A stretch of DNA of 64,000 nt. Source: Arachnopeziza araneosa. Taxonomy: Eukaryota; Ascomycota; Leotiomycetes; Helotiales; Arachnopezizaceae. This document shows, in pieces, positions 1 to 10,332 of this stretch (within the stretch, counting starts at the first letter, position 1; each line of letters starts with the position of its first letter). Made by a program: the position numbers and the translations under genes. The DNA lies in contig QYAI01000016.1 of assembly GCA_003988855.1 (NCBI GenBank), positions 313,648-377,647 of the forward strand. Reading direction: 5' to 3'. The notes under the pieces were generated by a model. The model worked only from the letters and a program-made list of their open reading frames with translations, did no database searches and was not told the origin of the DNA.

Positions 1-3000
1 GGAATTGGTTCGTTTTTGGCTGGATGGTATCATTGGCGGTCTAGGCACAGGTGTTCCATTCTGACGATTTTGTCCTTGTGCATGGAATGATGGCCTCGCA
101 ACCGCTGGAACCGATCGCTCCTCACCACTGCTCCTTGCAGACTGTTGAAAGATGTGCGGTCTGTTGTGATTTGATACAGGCCGAGGTGCCTGCCCTTGAT
201 ATGCTTCTGCAGTGGTGAGAAAAGGCTTTCCAGATGAAGCGCTCCCAGGTTCGATATTAGATCCAGGGATTTGGCTCAGTAAGTCTCTCAAAGCCTTCAT
301 GATTACTTCCTCCAAATTGTTACCAGGAACAGCGCTCTTTGTTGTAATCTTTAGAACCTGGTTGATCGCAGAATTCACTATGGCCTCTGCATTGGGTGTC
401 TGTACTTTCATGCCCTCGATAATAGTTTTCCCGAATGATTGAGCAGCCTGCATTACAGTTTCTTGGACGGGGTCATTCGCTGGAGTACTTGATTTTGACA
501 AGGCGTGCTGAGTTGGAGAAGTCTGATCTGTAGGAGCCTGATCTTGCGTACGTGGTTGGGCTTGAGCTTGAGCTGCAGAGGTTTCCACTTTCATTTGGGG
601 TTGCGAGGACTGAGGCTGAGGTGGATGTGGAAGTGGGGATGCGTTCATTGTGAGGGGTGGTGTAACCACAGGCTGCTGTTCGGCCGATTGCAAAGATGAA
701 GTTGGCTGCTGAGCTTGTGGCTGCTGCAGAAGTGGGGGTTGGGGAATAGATGGTTGTGATTGGGAATCAGATGGCTGTGGCTTAGGGTTCTCAGGCACAG
801 CTAAAGGAACTGATGTCTCAATTTGGGGCCGCTGGTCCGTTAACGGCGCTGGGAGCATTGGTGCTTGCTCGGCTGGTTTGGGCGCATAAGGGGAACTGTA
901 TGACGTTTGGACGTTTGGCGCGGCCAATTGAGGAGGAATTTTTGCAGCAAAGTTCGAAGGCGGTCCTACCATATAAGAATTTGGAGGTACAGTACCATTC
1001 ATAAGAGATGGCATCATTGGAGGATGTCCAGCCATGTGTGGATGCATCATATATTGAGGAAGCTGGTTAGGAGCCATACTAGGGGAGATCATATATCCTG
1101 GGGGCGGAGGTCCGTAAGGCATTATATGAGGATGTCCTGGGTATAGCGGTTGATGCTGCATCTGTCCATGGTGCTGGGGAGGAGGCGGTGTAATTCTTTT
1201 CTTCTTTTCCTTCTCGATTGATATGCCGTCCACAATACCCCATGTCCATCCCTTTCCATCTTTTTCAACCTTGCGGAATGAAGGATGTTGCGAGAGATTA
1301 TGACGGACACTACTCTGCCAACCAAGTGTCTGAGTTTTGAGTTTGAAATAAGGATATCTCCTATAGATCGCCCTGTAGATATCCGGCAGGCCTAATTGCT
1401 GTGTTGGCGCATTTGAAAGAGCCTCGTGGATCAGAATAACATAGTTGGCTTGTGGCTTTGCAAGTTGCTCTGGAGTGAAATCCTCTTCTTTCATCACGGG
1501 TGATGGTGATCGAGGAGGTCGAGGAGGAATCTTCTCTTTCTTTGGCTTCCCACCATCCTCGCTACCAGAACCCGAACCTTTACCCTCCTTGAGTTCTTTC
1601 GGTTCCTTTGGCTTCCGCTTCGTATATTTTCGCTTCTCTCTTGGTGGCCCTTCTGGAGTTTCTGGAAGTGGATGCTTACGAGGCCGACCAACTTTATTCT
1701 TGGTAGGCGCAGCAGATTGTGCTTGTGGGAGAGTCTTTTCGGCATGCTTTGATTCTGCTTGAGAAGTCTTTCCCTTCTTCGCTAATTCCGCTAATCTCGC
1801 CTGTTCGTCCTTTTTGGCTTGCTTCTGCTCACGTTTTGACATAATGCCGTTTTTAGGCGGTCTGCCTGGACCCCGTCTCTTCTCGATTATTGGAGGAATT
1901 TGAGGCCGCTCTTGTTTGATAAGGCTCTGCGCTTCTTCTTCATCCTCTTCGCCAAGGTCAGAATTGTCTCGCATGCCAGGCTCTTCTTCCTCCATTTCTT
2001 GCTCATCCCCATCAAACTCGTTTTCTTCCATCTCATCATCACTATGTTGCCCGTCACCAATACTTCTGTTCTCCTCACCATTAGATTCTTCCTCGCTTGT
2101 GTCCCTAATGGCCCCTTCACGACGCTCATCCGTAAACTCTAGACTCATCTCCTTCCCACCTTCTGAATATCTATCAAGAATAGGTTCATCTTCGTAGTCT
2201 TCATGTTGCTCCGTAACCTTGGGGTCAAGTTGATTGGGTAACATGAATCTCACTGTGATACCACCAATCTGTAGTGAATGCCCACTTTCAAGTGATACAA
2301 CGTCGTTGGGATGATACCACTGATCTTCAATAAAGCATCCGTTTCGACCAAGTATGATAGCCTCAAAGACACTCTTTTTGCTATTGTAAGCTATCTTTAC
2401 ATGTTCTCTCGAGATGCTCTTGTAAGCAGTAATAGGAGCGGTAGCTGGAGGGTGGATTGCAACCAGAGGGCAATCATACGGCGAGGGTCGAAATGTGGCG
2501 GGATTGACCGGCGCCGGTTCAGTATCTTTGCTCTGAAGTTGTTGTGGTTGGTACGTCTTCCATGTATTTATAGCTTGAGCAGCTGAATTGCGTCGGGAAG
2601 GTCGAGCAGAAGATGATCCATCGGATTTGGATTTCTTGCTTGCTCTGCCGGCTTTACGAAGCTTGCGCCGACGCGCTCGTTCCTCTGGATCAGAGTCGTC
2701 CCCATGTCTTAATATACCACCACTTTCACTGACAATAGACTTTGAGTATCGGCTCTCTTCATGCTTGATTCGTACTGGTGTCTTCCGTTCCAGAGCGTCT
2801 GCCTCCTCTTCTAGTCTTCTCTTCTCTGCTCGCATAGCAGCACGCCATGCAGCGATGTCGCGACCCAGAATCACCGAGTAAGTATTCATGTAGAAGTGGC
2901 CGTCCTCAAAGATTAGTTTCGCGTACGCGGAGATTCGAGTCTCTTCTTGTTCTTCTAGATATGGCGACGAACCTAAGTACGGGTTGTTGTCCAGAGGACC

Positions 3001-3435
3001 GTCCATGGCCATTGGCATTGTGAGCATCCCTGGCACTGTGTTTGGAGGATAGTATCCCATGCCGTTCATTGATGGTTGAAACATGTTCATCTGTGCCATC
3101 GGGTTCGCAAACGCTGCAAGCATCTCTAAATTCATGCCACCCGACATCAGATTGAATCCTTCCCCAAGACTTATATCCGACTGAGACGAGGCTGGCTGAC
3201 CCGATCCAGCGGGAAGTTGGTGGTGACTTCCGCCTTGCCCTTCCGAACTCTCTCCTGACAAAACTTCATCCTCCATAGACATCTGCTGTTCCGTTTGGGT
3301 GGAAGGACCATGTGCCCCAGTGGTAATCGCATCCTCGGCCTGCGCGACAGCGGTGTGTTGGGCATTCGAGGTTGGCGAATCGTCAATTGCCATCGCGTCG
3401 CCAGGGTTGGCTTGGACAGCCGACGGTGAAGTCAT
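1..3435 (-). CDS. FHA-forkhead transcription factor (Fhl1/Fkh2-type), 3' end cut by window
   Basis: One uninterrupted frame runs from an ATG at 3435 to the left edge, so at least 1145 residues are visible and the C-terminus is missing. A second in-frame ATG lies 13 codons in, and an in-frame stop precedes the first. The N-terminal half holds a split FHA domain: strand AYAKLIFEDG and VILGRD near residue 170-190, then ISREHVKI and ILGRNGCFIED about 150 residues later, up to about residue 400. Two AT-hook-like cores, GPGRPPK and VGRPRK, lie near 519 and 579. A forkhead domain (about 666-737) carries the recognition helix SSVRHNLSQHPSFRKV. The tail is rich in P, Q and M, as in activation domains. 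FHA plus forkhead is the architecture of yeast Fhl1 (ribosomal-protein genes) and Fkh1/2 (cell cycle). I cannot decide which is the orthologue. Confidence 0.93.
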   Translation of the reverse strand, partial: MTSPSAVQANPGDAMAIDDSPTSNAQHTAVAQAEDAITTGAHGPSTQTEQQMSMEDEVLSGESSEGQGGSHHQLPAGSGQPASSQSDISLGEGFNLMSGGMNLEMLAAFANPMAQMNMFQPSMNGMGYYPPNTVPGMLTMPMAMDGPLDNNPYLGSSPYLEEQEETRISAYAKLIFEDGHFYMNTYSVILGRDIAAWRAAMRAEKRRLEEEADALERKTPVRIKHEESRYSKSIVSESGGILRHGDDSDPEERARRRKLRKAGRASKKSKSDGSSSARPSRRNSAAQAINTWKTYQPQQLQSKDTEPAPVNPATFRPSPYDCPLVAIHPPATAPITAYKSISREHVKIAYNSKKSVFEAIILGRNGCFIEDQWYHPNDVVSLESGHSLQIGGITVRFMLPNQLDPKVTEQHEDYEDEPILDRYSEGGKEMSLEFTDERREGAIRDTSEEESNGEENRSIGDGQHSDDEMEENEFDGDEQEMEEEEPGMRDNSDLGEEDEEEAQSLIKQERPQIPPIIEKRRGPGRPPKNGIMSKREQKQAKKDEQARLAELAKKGKTSQAESKHAEKTLPQAQSAAPTKNKVGRPRKHPLPETPEGPPREKRKYTKRKPKEPKELKEGKGSGSGSEDGGKPKKEKIPPRPPRSPSPVMKEEDFTPEQLAKPQANYVILIHEALSNAPTQQLGLPDIYRAIYRRYPYFKLKTQTLGWQSSVRHNLSQHPSFRKVEKDGKGWTWGIVDGISIEKEKKKRITPPPPQHHGQMQHQPLYPGHPHIMPYGPPPPGYMISPSMAPNQLPQYMMHPHMAGHPPMMPSLMNGTVPPNSYMVGPPSNFAAKIPPQLAAPNVQTSYSSPYAPKPAEQAPMLPAPLTDQRPQIETSVPLAVPENPKPQPSDSQSQPSIPQPPLLQQPQAQQPTSSLQSAEQQPVVTPPLTMNASPLPHPPQPQSSQPQMKVETSAAQAQAQPRTQDQAPTDQTSPTQHALSKSSTPANDPVQETVMQAAQSFGKTIIEGMKVQTPNAEAIVNSAINQVLKITTKSAVPGNNLEEVIMKALRDLLSQIPGSNIEPGSASSGKPFLTTAEAYQGQAPRPVSNHNRPHIFQQSARSSGEERSVPAVARPSFHAQGQNRQNGTPVPRPPMIPSSQKRTNS

Positions 3436-5778
3436 CGCTGTCACTTCTGATAGATAGAGACAGCTCGTTCACCGGTGGCAGACTGGACGAATCTTCAGAG
3501 GCGTTGCAGGTGATTCTTGGAGCTGTCTCTTTCGCGACGATAGCTGAATCTTTTTGGGGGTTCAGGTTCCAGACGGCGACCGGCATTTGCTCGCCTATTA
3601 GCGCCCCGTAGCCTTCTGCTGGGGATCAATTGTCCAGCGTGATAAAGATACAGTAGGTAAGAATGAATAAGATCTCGAGGAGATTCCAAAAAAGAGTTGA
3701 TAGATGAGAAATAAAGAGACTGGGAGCCTACGCTTAGCTTCCCAAGATTTATTGTTTAATCGTCATCGCTCGGTGTTGTTGTTTTCTAAAAGAGTTCCAC
3801 TAAAACTCGGCACGTGACCAAGACTGGCGGGGTGTGATAAATTTTCAGCCATGACTCCGTCTTTATTTTGACATCTCCTTGCTCTCCTACACGATGATTC
3901 CCATGCAAATTCATATATTCCTAGTCCACAGGCACGATTCATTTGGTTGGCCCATTCTTTCCTCTACTACGCCCTTTTCAGTCAGGCCTGTCTTTGGACA
4001 GAGTTGGCCGCGAAATAAGTGTCGTTTCTTTATGTGCCTTTGCTCCTTTGCTCCTTTACCGAAAGACATTCGCTCATAGTTGGCTTGACTAAGTCGCTGG
4101 TCCCCTTAGTCTCATTCTTAGAGCTGAAAACTCGGCTTTCCATTCAAGTTCTATGTCATGCTCGTCACTATCATAGCTCCAAAGGCTTAGGGTTCACACC
4201 ACTCCCGGAAATTATCTTCCTCACTCATTTTCTTACAACCCACGCAACATGCCTGGCTATTCTTGATCCGTTTCTCAGAGTTTCATTGAAGGTGATATAG
4301 GCCAGAGCTACCTTGTCATTGAAATGTTATTGGTAAGAGACGTTCAACCTTCATGAAAATCGCTAATCTCCCACAGGAACAATGCTCGACTTCCGGGTGA
4401 GCCAGTGTTGACGTTGTTGTCGAGAAGTGGCCCAGTGATTTATTTGTTTCATCGACTTGAGCTCCGGTTGTGTGGGCCGCAAATTTTCTGATTCAGACAA
4501 CGTTTCCTTTTTTCGTTACAGCTAATCTATTGATCTAGCCCGTTATTCTTTGGGTTCTGTGCAAAAGAAAGAGACAGCAAGTATATCACTTCCCAAAATC
4601 TACAGACATCAACTAATGGTTTAATAGATGCTTGGAGCGCCCCTGGATTGCCTCGGAACTCAACAATGCTATATCAGTCTGATACTAGCATGGACAGAGA
4701 CGAGGTCGCCTGAATGGAAGTGGAGAACCTTCGTGCTATGAAATTGAGGCAACAAAACGCAATGAACATAAACAAGTAAGTTTGAATCACTGGAGTTGGA
4801 ATTTGTATGAATATTTCTTTACGAAACGCAATGGCTTTTTAAACACCTGTAACATTTTTTCCCTCTGTTGGTCTAGCTCTATGATCATCAACGAATGTTT
4901 CCACCTAACCTGTAAAGATCTCAAATCTTTGAGGCCTAGAACCTAGTTGTACTTGCAATCGTGTATTTATGTTCCAGTCTTTGTAATTCTACGTTGTGTT
5001 CCTGTCTATTTGCAAGTACCTGCTCCGAATCACTAACCAGCAGATATCGCTCGCGCCCACTTTATGTCCAGTATCAGGCTCGACTATGTCTTATCGAGAC
5101 AACATATACAGTATTGCCTTTTGCTTTAATTGCCATTACTATGAACTGCTTGTTCTGCTGCCATCCTTGTTTGATTCCCCGCGCGTTATGATCAGTGTTT
5201 CCTGTACCTGTACAGCGCTTCGCAACCATTGTATATCGTTGATGCTGGGGTGTCTTGGCTTTATGTTAACGCTCTGTAACTGTTTGCTCGCTATTTCTTG
5301 TTGCATCGAGGTACTGCCGTCGTCCTATCTTCTCTTACGTTCGTTGAGAACAGGAACTCACCAGTCCTTCGAGCTTATTTTTCTGCCTTCCTTCATGGTT
5401 AAGCTCTCTGCAATTTCATCGTCGCACATGCTTTCTGTTCCTCAAGAATAGGAACTCGCCGATGTGTTGAATCGCGACTTCTTTGTTATTGATTTCCATC
5501 GGGTATTCCAGCGAATGCGATAAAAGAAATCTTCGTCAATGAGAGTGTCAGAAATCGGTTGCTGCGATATTTAATTCATTGCTGTCTGCTTCCACACCGG
5601 CGCATCAAGGCTTTCCTGCACATGGTGCATCTTCTCCCTATTATCTCATCAGCGTTTTCATGCTTATGCGGTAGCAATGACGACAAGCGAAGCAGCAGTA
5701 CCCACCGCAGTGGATCCAAAGGGGGCAGCCTCAGGGAGTACTAGCTTACGCAATCATTGAACCCACCCAGTAACCGCC
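3436..5778. other. Gene-free upstream region of the forkhead gene
   Basis: No reading frame here has recognisable protein content. The sequence is AT-leaning with pyrimidine-rich patches. A CACGTG hexamer lies near 3812. The short frames around 4960-5450 are hydrophobic by composition and resemble no family I know. It is probably the promoter or long 5' leader of the forkhead gene plus spacer. Confidence 0.6.
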
Positions 5779-6063
5779 TATACAAGCCCATTTAAGCGGA
5801 AAAGCTTTCAAGAAAAAGTCTGGCTCACTGGGTTAGCGGAAACACCTACAGATGCAACATTGCTCCCCGGACCCCTCAATAGGGTCGAACAACCGACGGG
5901 CAGCTGAATCAAAACCTGGCTTGTGTACATGCAGGTAAATAAATGCCTACCGGACTCTTAAAAAGAGTCGAACAACCGACGGCAGGCCTAAAACTGTGAG
6001 AACATCACGGTGAAAGCCCATCTGCAAGTAACACCCAACTTCATATTTTTTGAGATTTTTTTG
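5779..6063 (+). repeat. tRNA-like structured repeat, copy 1 (double hairpin)
   Basis: A TATA-like leader (5779-5800) is followed by AGAAAAAGT and an A-box-like TGGCTCACTGGGTTAGC (5821-5837). Two hairpin modules follow, at 5862-5904 and 5944-5984. Each has the form CGG, hairpin, CGAACAA, CCG. In the first the inner stem is ACCC/GGGT, in the second ACTCTT/AAGAGT. CGAAC preceded by GGT resembles a Pol III B box missing one base. A T-rich tail (6045-6063) could end Pol III transcription. Two sister copies lie at 6618 and 7161. It could be a tRNA-derived SINE or a small RNA gene family. The orientation is inferred from the A/B-box order. Confidence 0.5.
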
Positions 6064-6617
6064 GATCTCAATTCTAGTTAGAAGACGCCTCCGATGCAAG
6101 CGCGTTGAATATTTTTCATCCTCCCTCGTTAAGAAAGGAATCCATACAACATTACGATATCTTTTGATTTGATTTTCAATTCTTTTTCTGGATAAGCGAA
6201 GCGAGGCTTAACACCAAGCTTCTCATGAGGTGGGCCAAGATTAAGAACAGAGAATCGACAAGACAGCTGAAACATTCAAAGTTCTCCTCGACTTAGTGAA
6301 GGAGTGTCAAGTCACGCAAGGACTCATTTTGTCAAGTTTTAAAAGATGCGATTTATGCTTTGGTTATACGATATCGATGTGAATTATGGTGAGCATCATT
6401 CACGATTGTATCGTCACGTCAAAACCTTTGTCATCACGGTCCCAGGTGTCTATATCACTCTTTGAATGCCTTTTACCTTGCCCTTGGTCGCAATATCTTT
6501 TAGTTATGGATTTTTGCTTCTTTTTTCGCGAGAAGCCTAAGTCTCGAGAAGCGAGGAAAGTGGATGCTCTCCTCACTATCTCCTAAAGCCGCACCTCACG
6601 AAAGTTGTGCACTGTCT
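6064..6617. other. Gene-free spacer between repeat copies 1 and 2
   Basis: No coding content is recognisable. The interval 6335-6365 (ATGCGATTTATGCTTTGGTT) resembles 7347-7370 downstream of copy 3. The motif AGAAGCGAG near 6548 recurs near 7470. The duplicated unit therefore probably extends beyond the hairpin into this spacer. Confidence 0.45.
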
Positions 6618-6881
6618 CATATAAAGCAGAATAAGCGATTATGTTTCCCACAAAAAGCGAAGGCTGGCTGGCTCAGTCAGAGAGCGCAACAAAGAGTTAT
6701 GCCCACCGGGCCCTGAAAAAGGGTCGAACAACCGGCGATGGGCCTGGTACTGTGAGAAAATACCCTCACTACCAGAACACTCTGGAGGAAGATGGAAAAC
6801 CATTTTTGGGGGGGAGATGCTTTGTTGGAATTATTTTTTGGTGTTTTTTTGGAGATTTTTTTGGGGGAGGTTTTTTTTGGC
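6618..6881 (+). repeat. tRNA-like structured repeat, copy 2
   Basis: The leader CATATAAAGC and ACAAAAAGCG precede an A-box-like TGGCTCAGTCAGAGAGC (6669-6685). The hairpin module spans 6701-6743: outer stem GCCCA/TGGGC, CCGG/CCGG, inner stem GCCCT/AGGGT (one G-T pair) and the conserved loop CGAACAA at 6725-6731. It is followed by ACTGTGAGAA, which also follows the second module of copy 1. A tail of alternating T and G runs (6803-6881) matches the T-rich tail of copy 1. It is either a Pol III-type RNA gene or a SINE-like relic. Confidence 0.5.
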
Positions 6882-7160
6882 TGCTTGATTTCCAGGAGAT
6901 CAAATTCTGTGTTTGGTCCTTGAAAGATTTTTTTATACTGTACGCGCTCAATTCAATTGAGTGAGCGTACTCCTAGATAGCACTAGCAGTAAGTCTTTCA
7001 TATTGGTAATCTTGAAATTCATCCTGAACTCTCATCTGCTCTTTTTTCTCTCTCCCAGAAGCGAGCTGGCACATGCTCTGCTCCACCATCCTCATCGGTT
7101 CAGGCACGTCATCTCAAAGCATTGCCTCAGCAATCGTCACCCACCGCCAATCCATCCTCT

Positions 7161-7424
7161 ATATAAGCCAGTTTAAGCGGTTTTGTTCTCAGAAAAAGTA
7201 CTCTGCCTCACTGGTAGAGCGCATGCAACAAAAATCCTTCCCGGGCCCTGCAAAAGGGTCGAACAACCGGCGGGGGGGGAGCAACCTCAATGTGGCCCTG
7301 TCGAGAAACTACCTCTCGCAGGCAGAGAGGGGAGGCTCTCTCATGCGACATTTATGTTTTGGTTCAATCTTCTTGGATTGGAGAATGACGGGAGATGGTT
7401 GTTTCTGTTCTATGGGCGTTTTTT
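7161..7424 (+). repeat. tRNA-like structured repeat, copy 3
   Basis: The leader TATATAAGCCAGTTTAAGCGG closely matches copy 1, and AGAAAAAGT is identical. An A-box-like CTCACTGGTAGAGC lies at 7207-7220. The hairpin module at 7237-7280 has inner stem GCCCT/AGGGT (7245-7249 and 7255-7259), loop CGAACAA (7260-7266) and a G-run as its outer 3' arm. A run of eight T (about 7414-7421) could act as terminator. See copy 1 for interpretation. Confidence 0.5.
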
Positions 7425-8246
7425 TTATTCTTCGGGGGCTGAAAATGGTGAAGCGAGAGAAGTGAGAGAAGCGAGAGGTAGTGGAGAGGGAGTCGATATT
7501 CTTGTGCCTCGCAGAAGATTTTTACGCGTATAAATATCTATTTAATTTTCTCGAGTCATAGGAGATCATTCTGGTGATGTATGAAGATTTTTGCACCAAG
7601 CTGTAGAGGAATTAAGAGGTGGTATTGATTTACGGAAGGATTTAGGTCGCCTGGTCGGAGAAGGCTGTCTCAAAAACAGTAGGTATGTTTGTTCCTCCTA
7701 ATACATCTAATCGGATGAAATTCAAAGCCTTCTCTTTTTGCATGTGGAGCATTCATTCATCCCAATCGCATCTTTCACTGAATCATTATTCATAATCTCT
7801 CAGTTGGCTCTTCGTTCTTTCCTCGTCCGCTAACCGGGGATTCGTTCCGGTTGGCATACCTCACATTCTTGAATCACAACCCTCTCTCTGTACTAGAAAA
7901 TATTTCCGCAGGTCCTGGCAGATTGAAGAATGCTCCAAGGTGTAATTGCTGAAGGAGCGCCATCACCGTCAACCGACAACTCATGCATTCTTGAACGACA
8001 GGTGTCCGCTCGGGTTTGCATACTGCGGAATTTTGCAAGAAGGCGATTAGGGAAGAAAACACGTCGGAAAGAAGATGGGACGATGGGTTTGGACAACTTC
8101 AAGCTCGGATTGTCTAACTCTAAGTCTACAATCTTTTCTAGATCTACGCGATTGCTCGAATGATTCTTATGCCCCAACGCCAGCAAGTCTTCCGCCCAAG
8201 GATCTAAAATACTTCAAAACGCACGACTATACAACCAAAAGAAATT
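7425..8246. other. Gene-free stretch, no feature recognised
   Basis: Purine-rich GAGAGAAG repeats occur at 7450-7490, followed by AT-rich sequence. The frames at 7874-8246 match no protein I know and run up to the 3' end of the MFS gene. It probably contains that gene's 3' UTR. Confidence 0.5.
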
Positions 8247-10332
8247 CTACGGAGCGGGTGTATTGGGCGCCAACAGCCATCTATTCTCCCGCTCCGCTTC
8301 CCTCTCTGCCTCTTCGTCGCCCTCTAGCCAGATCTCATGCCCGTCTCCTTCACGAACCCAATTACTCGAAATCACACTACCAATCGCACAAGCAGAGAGT
8401 CCCCAGAACGTTGCCCCTACAATACCATTCTTCAATCCTACGCCATAGAGCCAGCCTCCGATTGCGGGACCGAGAGTTCTTGCTGCACTGGATGCAGTTT
8501 GGCCGATACCGTGAATCGTACCAAGGACTGAAGGATGGGGACTACAGTTGTTGATAAGGATGGTCGTTGCTGGAGAAGCGAAAGTCCGTCCGATGACTTG
8601 GACAAAGAGGAGGGCTGTGAGGGCTGCCCAGATGGCTCGTCCGGTTTTCTGGCTAGGTGCTGGAGTTGTTGAAGGGATCAGAGAGAGATAAGGAACCACG
8701 AGATACACAAGAGGGAAGCAATACAAGAATATTCTCCACGATCGAACAGTGCCGAGACGCTCGTTGACAAATGGATAAAGGAAAAGCTGCATGGTGATAC
8801 CAATCGAACCCAAGATAGCCATAGCAAAACCGACAGAGCGAGGCGGTAAGCCGATACCTCCAGTGAAGATGAAGGGGGGGTGTGGGTGGTAGTCTGGTGG
8901 TGCTGTTTCTGAGTTGTAAACCGGTGTTGAAAGAAAAGAATACCAAATATTGTTGAAAGTGCTCATAGAGAATGCCATGAGGGCGTGGCAGAATAATGTA
9001 CAGAGGACATTATAAGTGAATATTCTCCGGAATGGCAGTTTAGACGTATATCGAGGCAAGACCATTTTCCGTGGTTTCGGGGCCGAGTATTCCACAACTT
9101 GACCATTGTGGAGATCAGAGGGGATTGATGAATAGCTCCCTCCTTCTGAACTCTTTCTGCTGAAGATGGAAGATAGCTTTCTGCGGAAGTTGACGCCCAT
9201 GTCTTCTTCGTCGGCGTATTGTTCATGTGTCTGCAATGTTAGAATAGGTTCAAAACACTCCTTTGACCGATTAACTCACTTCTTCTAAACCGAAAAATAC
9301 CGCACAAGCAGCAGAAGCGAGGAAAAACGCACTGATCAAGTTTGGCATAGCGTACGGATATTTCTCTAAAAATGCTATCCCACCAAAAAGACTTGGATAG
9401 TTGGCTGCAGGATCTGCAGTAAGACCTCCAAGCATGGGTCCGATGACAATTCCAATATTTGCCATCATGGGAAGAAGGAGGAAAGCTCGGGATTGATACC
9501 TGACCACGATTAGCACTTTCTATCACGAAGCTTGTAAAACCTACTTCTTTTCTCTAACAATTTCACTGATCATGGTTCTCATAACCCCAACATTACCATT
9601 GAGTGCGCCACCGAGCATACGGAAAGCCACGGCCTGATAGAAGTTTCTTGAGAGACCGAATCCGATACAAGAAACCATAGTCCCGGAAAGGCCGATTAAA
9701 ATGACTCTTTTCCGTCCTCCGTGATCAGAAAAACGTCCCTGAGATAATTAGTTGGATTCTTAATCTTGAATGGAAACATACCCAAAGCATAGCGGTGCAA
9801 AGTTGAGCGGCAGCAAAACACCCTTGCATAAAGCCTGCTTGTGAAGCAATCGTGGCATCAGGGAGAGTTTTGTCAAAAGATTTTAACTGGTAAAATAAAT
9901 ATGACTGGATTGGTTAGCATTTGCCAGAAAACCCATGAGAAATTCGTCATAGTGGCAAAGAGAGCTACAGCATGGCTTGCTGAGAAGCGTTGCTTGCGTT
10001 TTATCGTAAGAGAGTTGGCTTACTCGTAACGACGTCTGGACAAGAGGTTCTGAAAGTCTTGCAACGGTCAAAATCGCCAGCTGACTTTTCCTAGGAAGAC
10101 TCGACCAGGTGACCGGTTCTTCTTTCTTTTTCATGGTTGCTGGTTCAATTTGCAGGGGGTCTTCATCTTCCTCGATAAACGACTTCCTCCTCGTTCTGTC
10201 GAAACGAGGTTCATGGCTTTTATTGCCGCGATAATCGGTACCGTGGGGCGATATATCATCAGAACTGCTACTCTCGGTATCGGAATTTGAGATGGTCCCA
10301 TAATTGCTCCTTTGTGACTTTGGTGAAGACAT
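8247..10332 (-). CDS. MFS transporter, YCR023C/MFSD10-like
   Basis: Five exons: 10332-10024, 9904-9782, 9738-9545, 9499-9280 and 9230-8247, giving 609 residues. All four introns are GT-AG. The cytosolic N-terminus is hydrophilic and Ser-rich (first 80 residues). TM1 follows, with the conserved stretch SYLFYQLKSFD and the MFS signature GRFSDHGGRKR in the loop between TM2 and TM3. A second hydrophilic loop (around THEQYADEEDMG) lies between the two six-helix halves. The sequence style is that of the fungal family around yeast YCR023C, related to tetracycline/H+ antiporters. The substrate is unknown. The transporter probably sits in the plasma or vacuolar membrane. Confidence 0.9.

Noticed and set aside
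5862..5904. Hammerhead or HDV-like ribozyme
   Set aside because: The conserved CUGANGA...GAAA core of hammerheads and the nested pseudoknot of HDV are absent from all four modules.
8075..8554. 159-residue plus-strand frame
   Set aside because: Antisense to the last exon of the MFS gene over most of its length.
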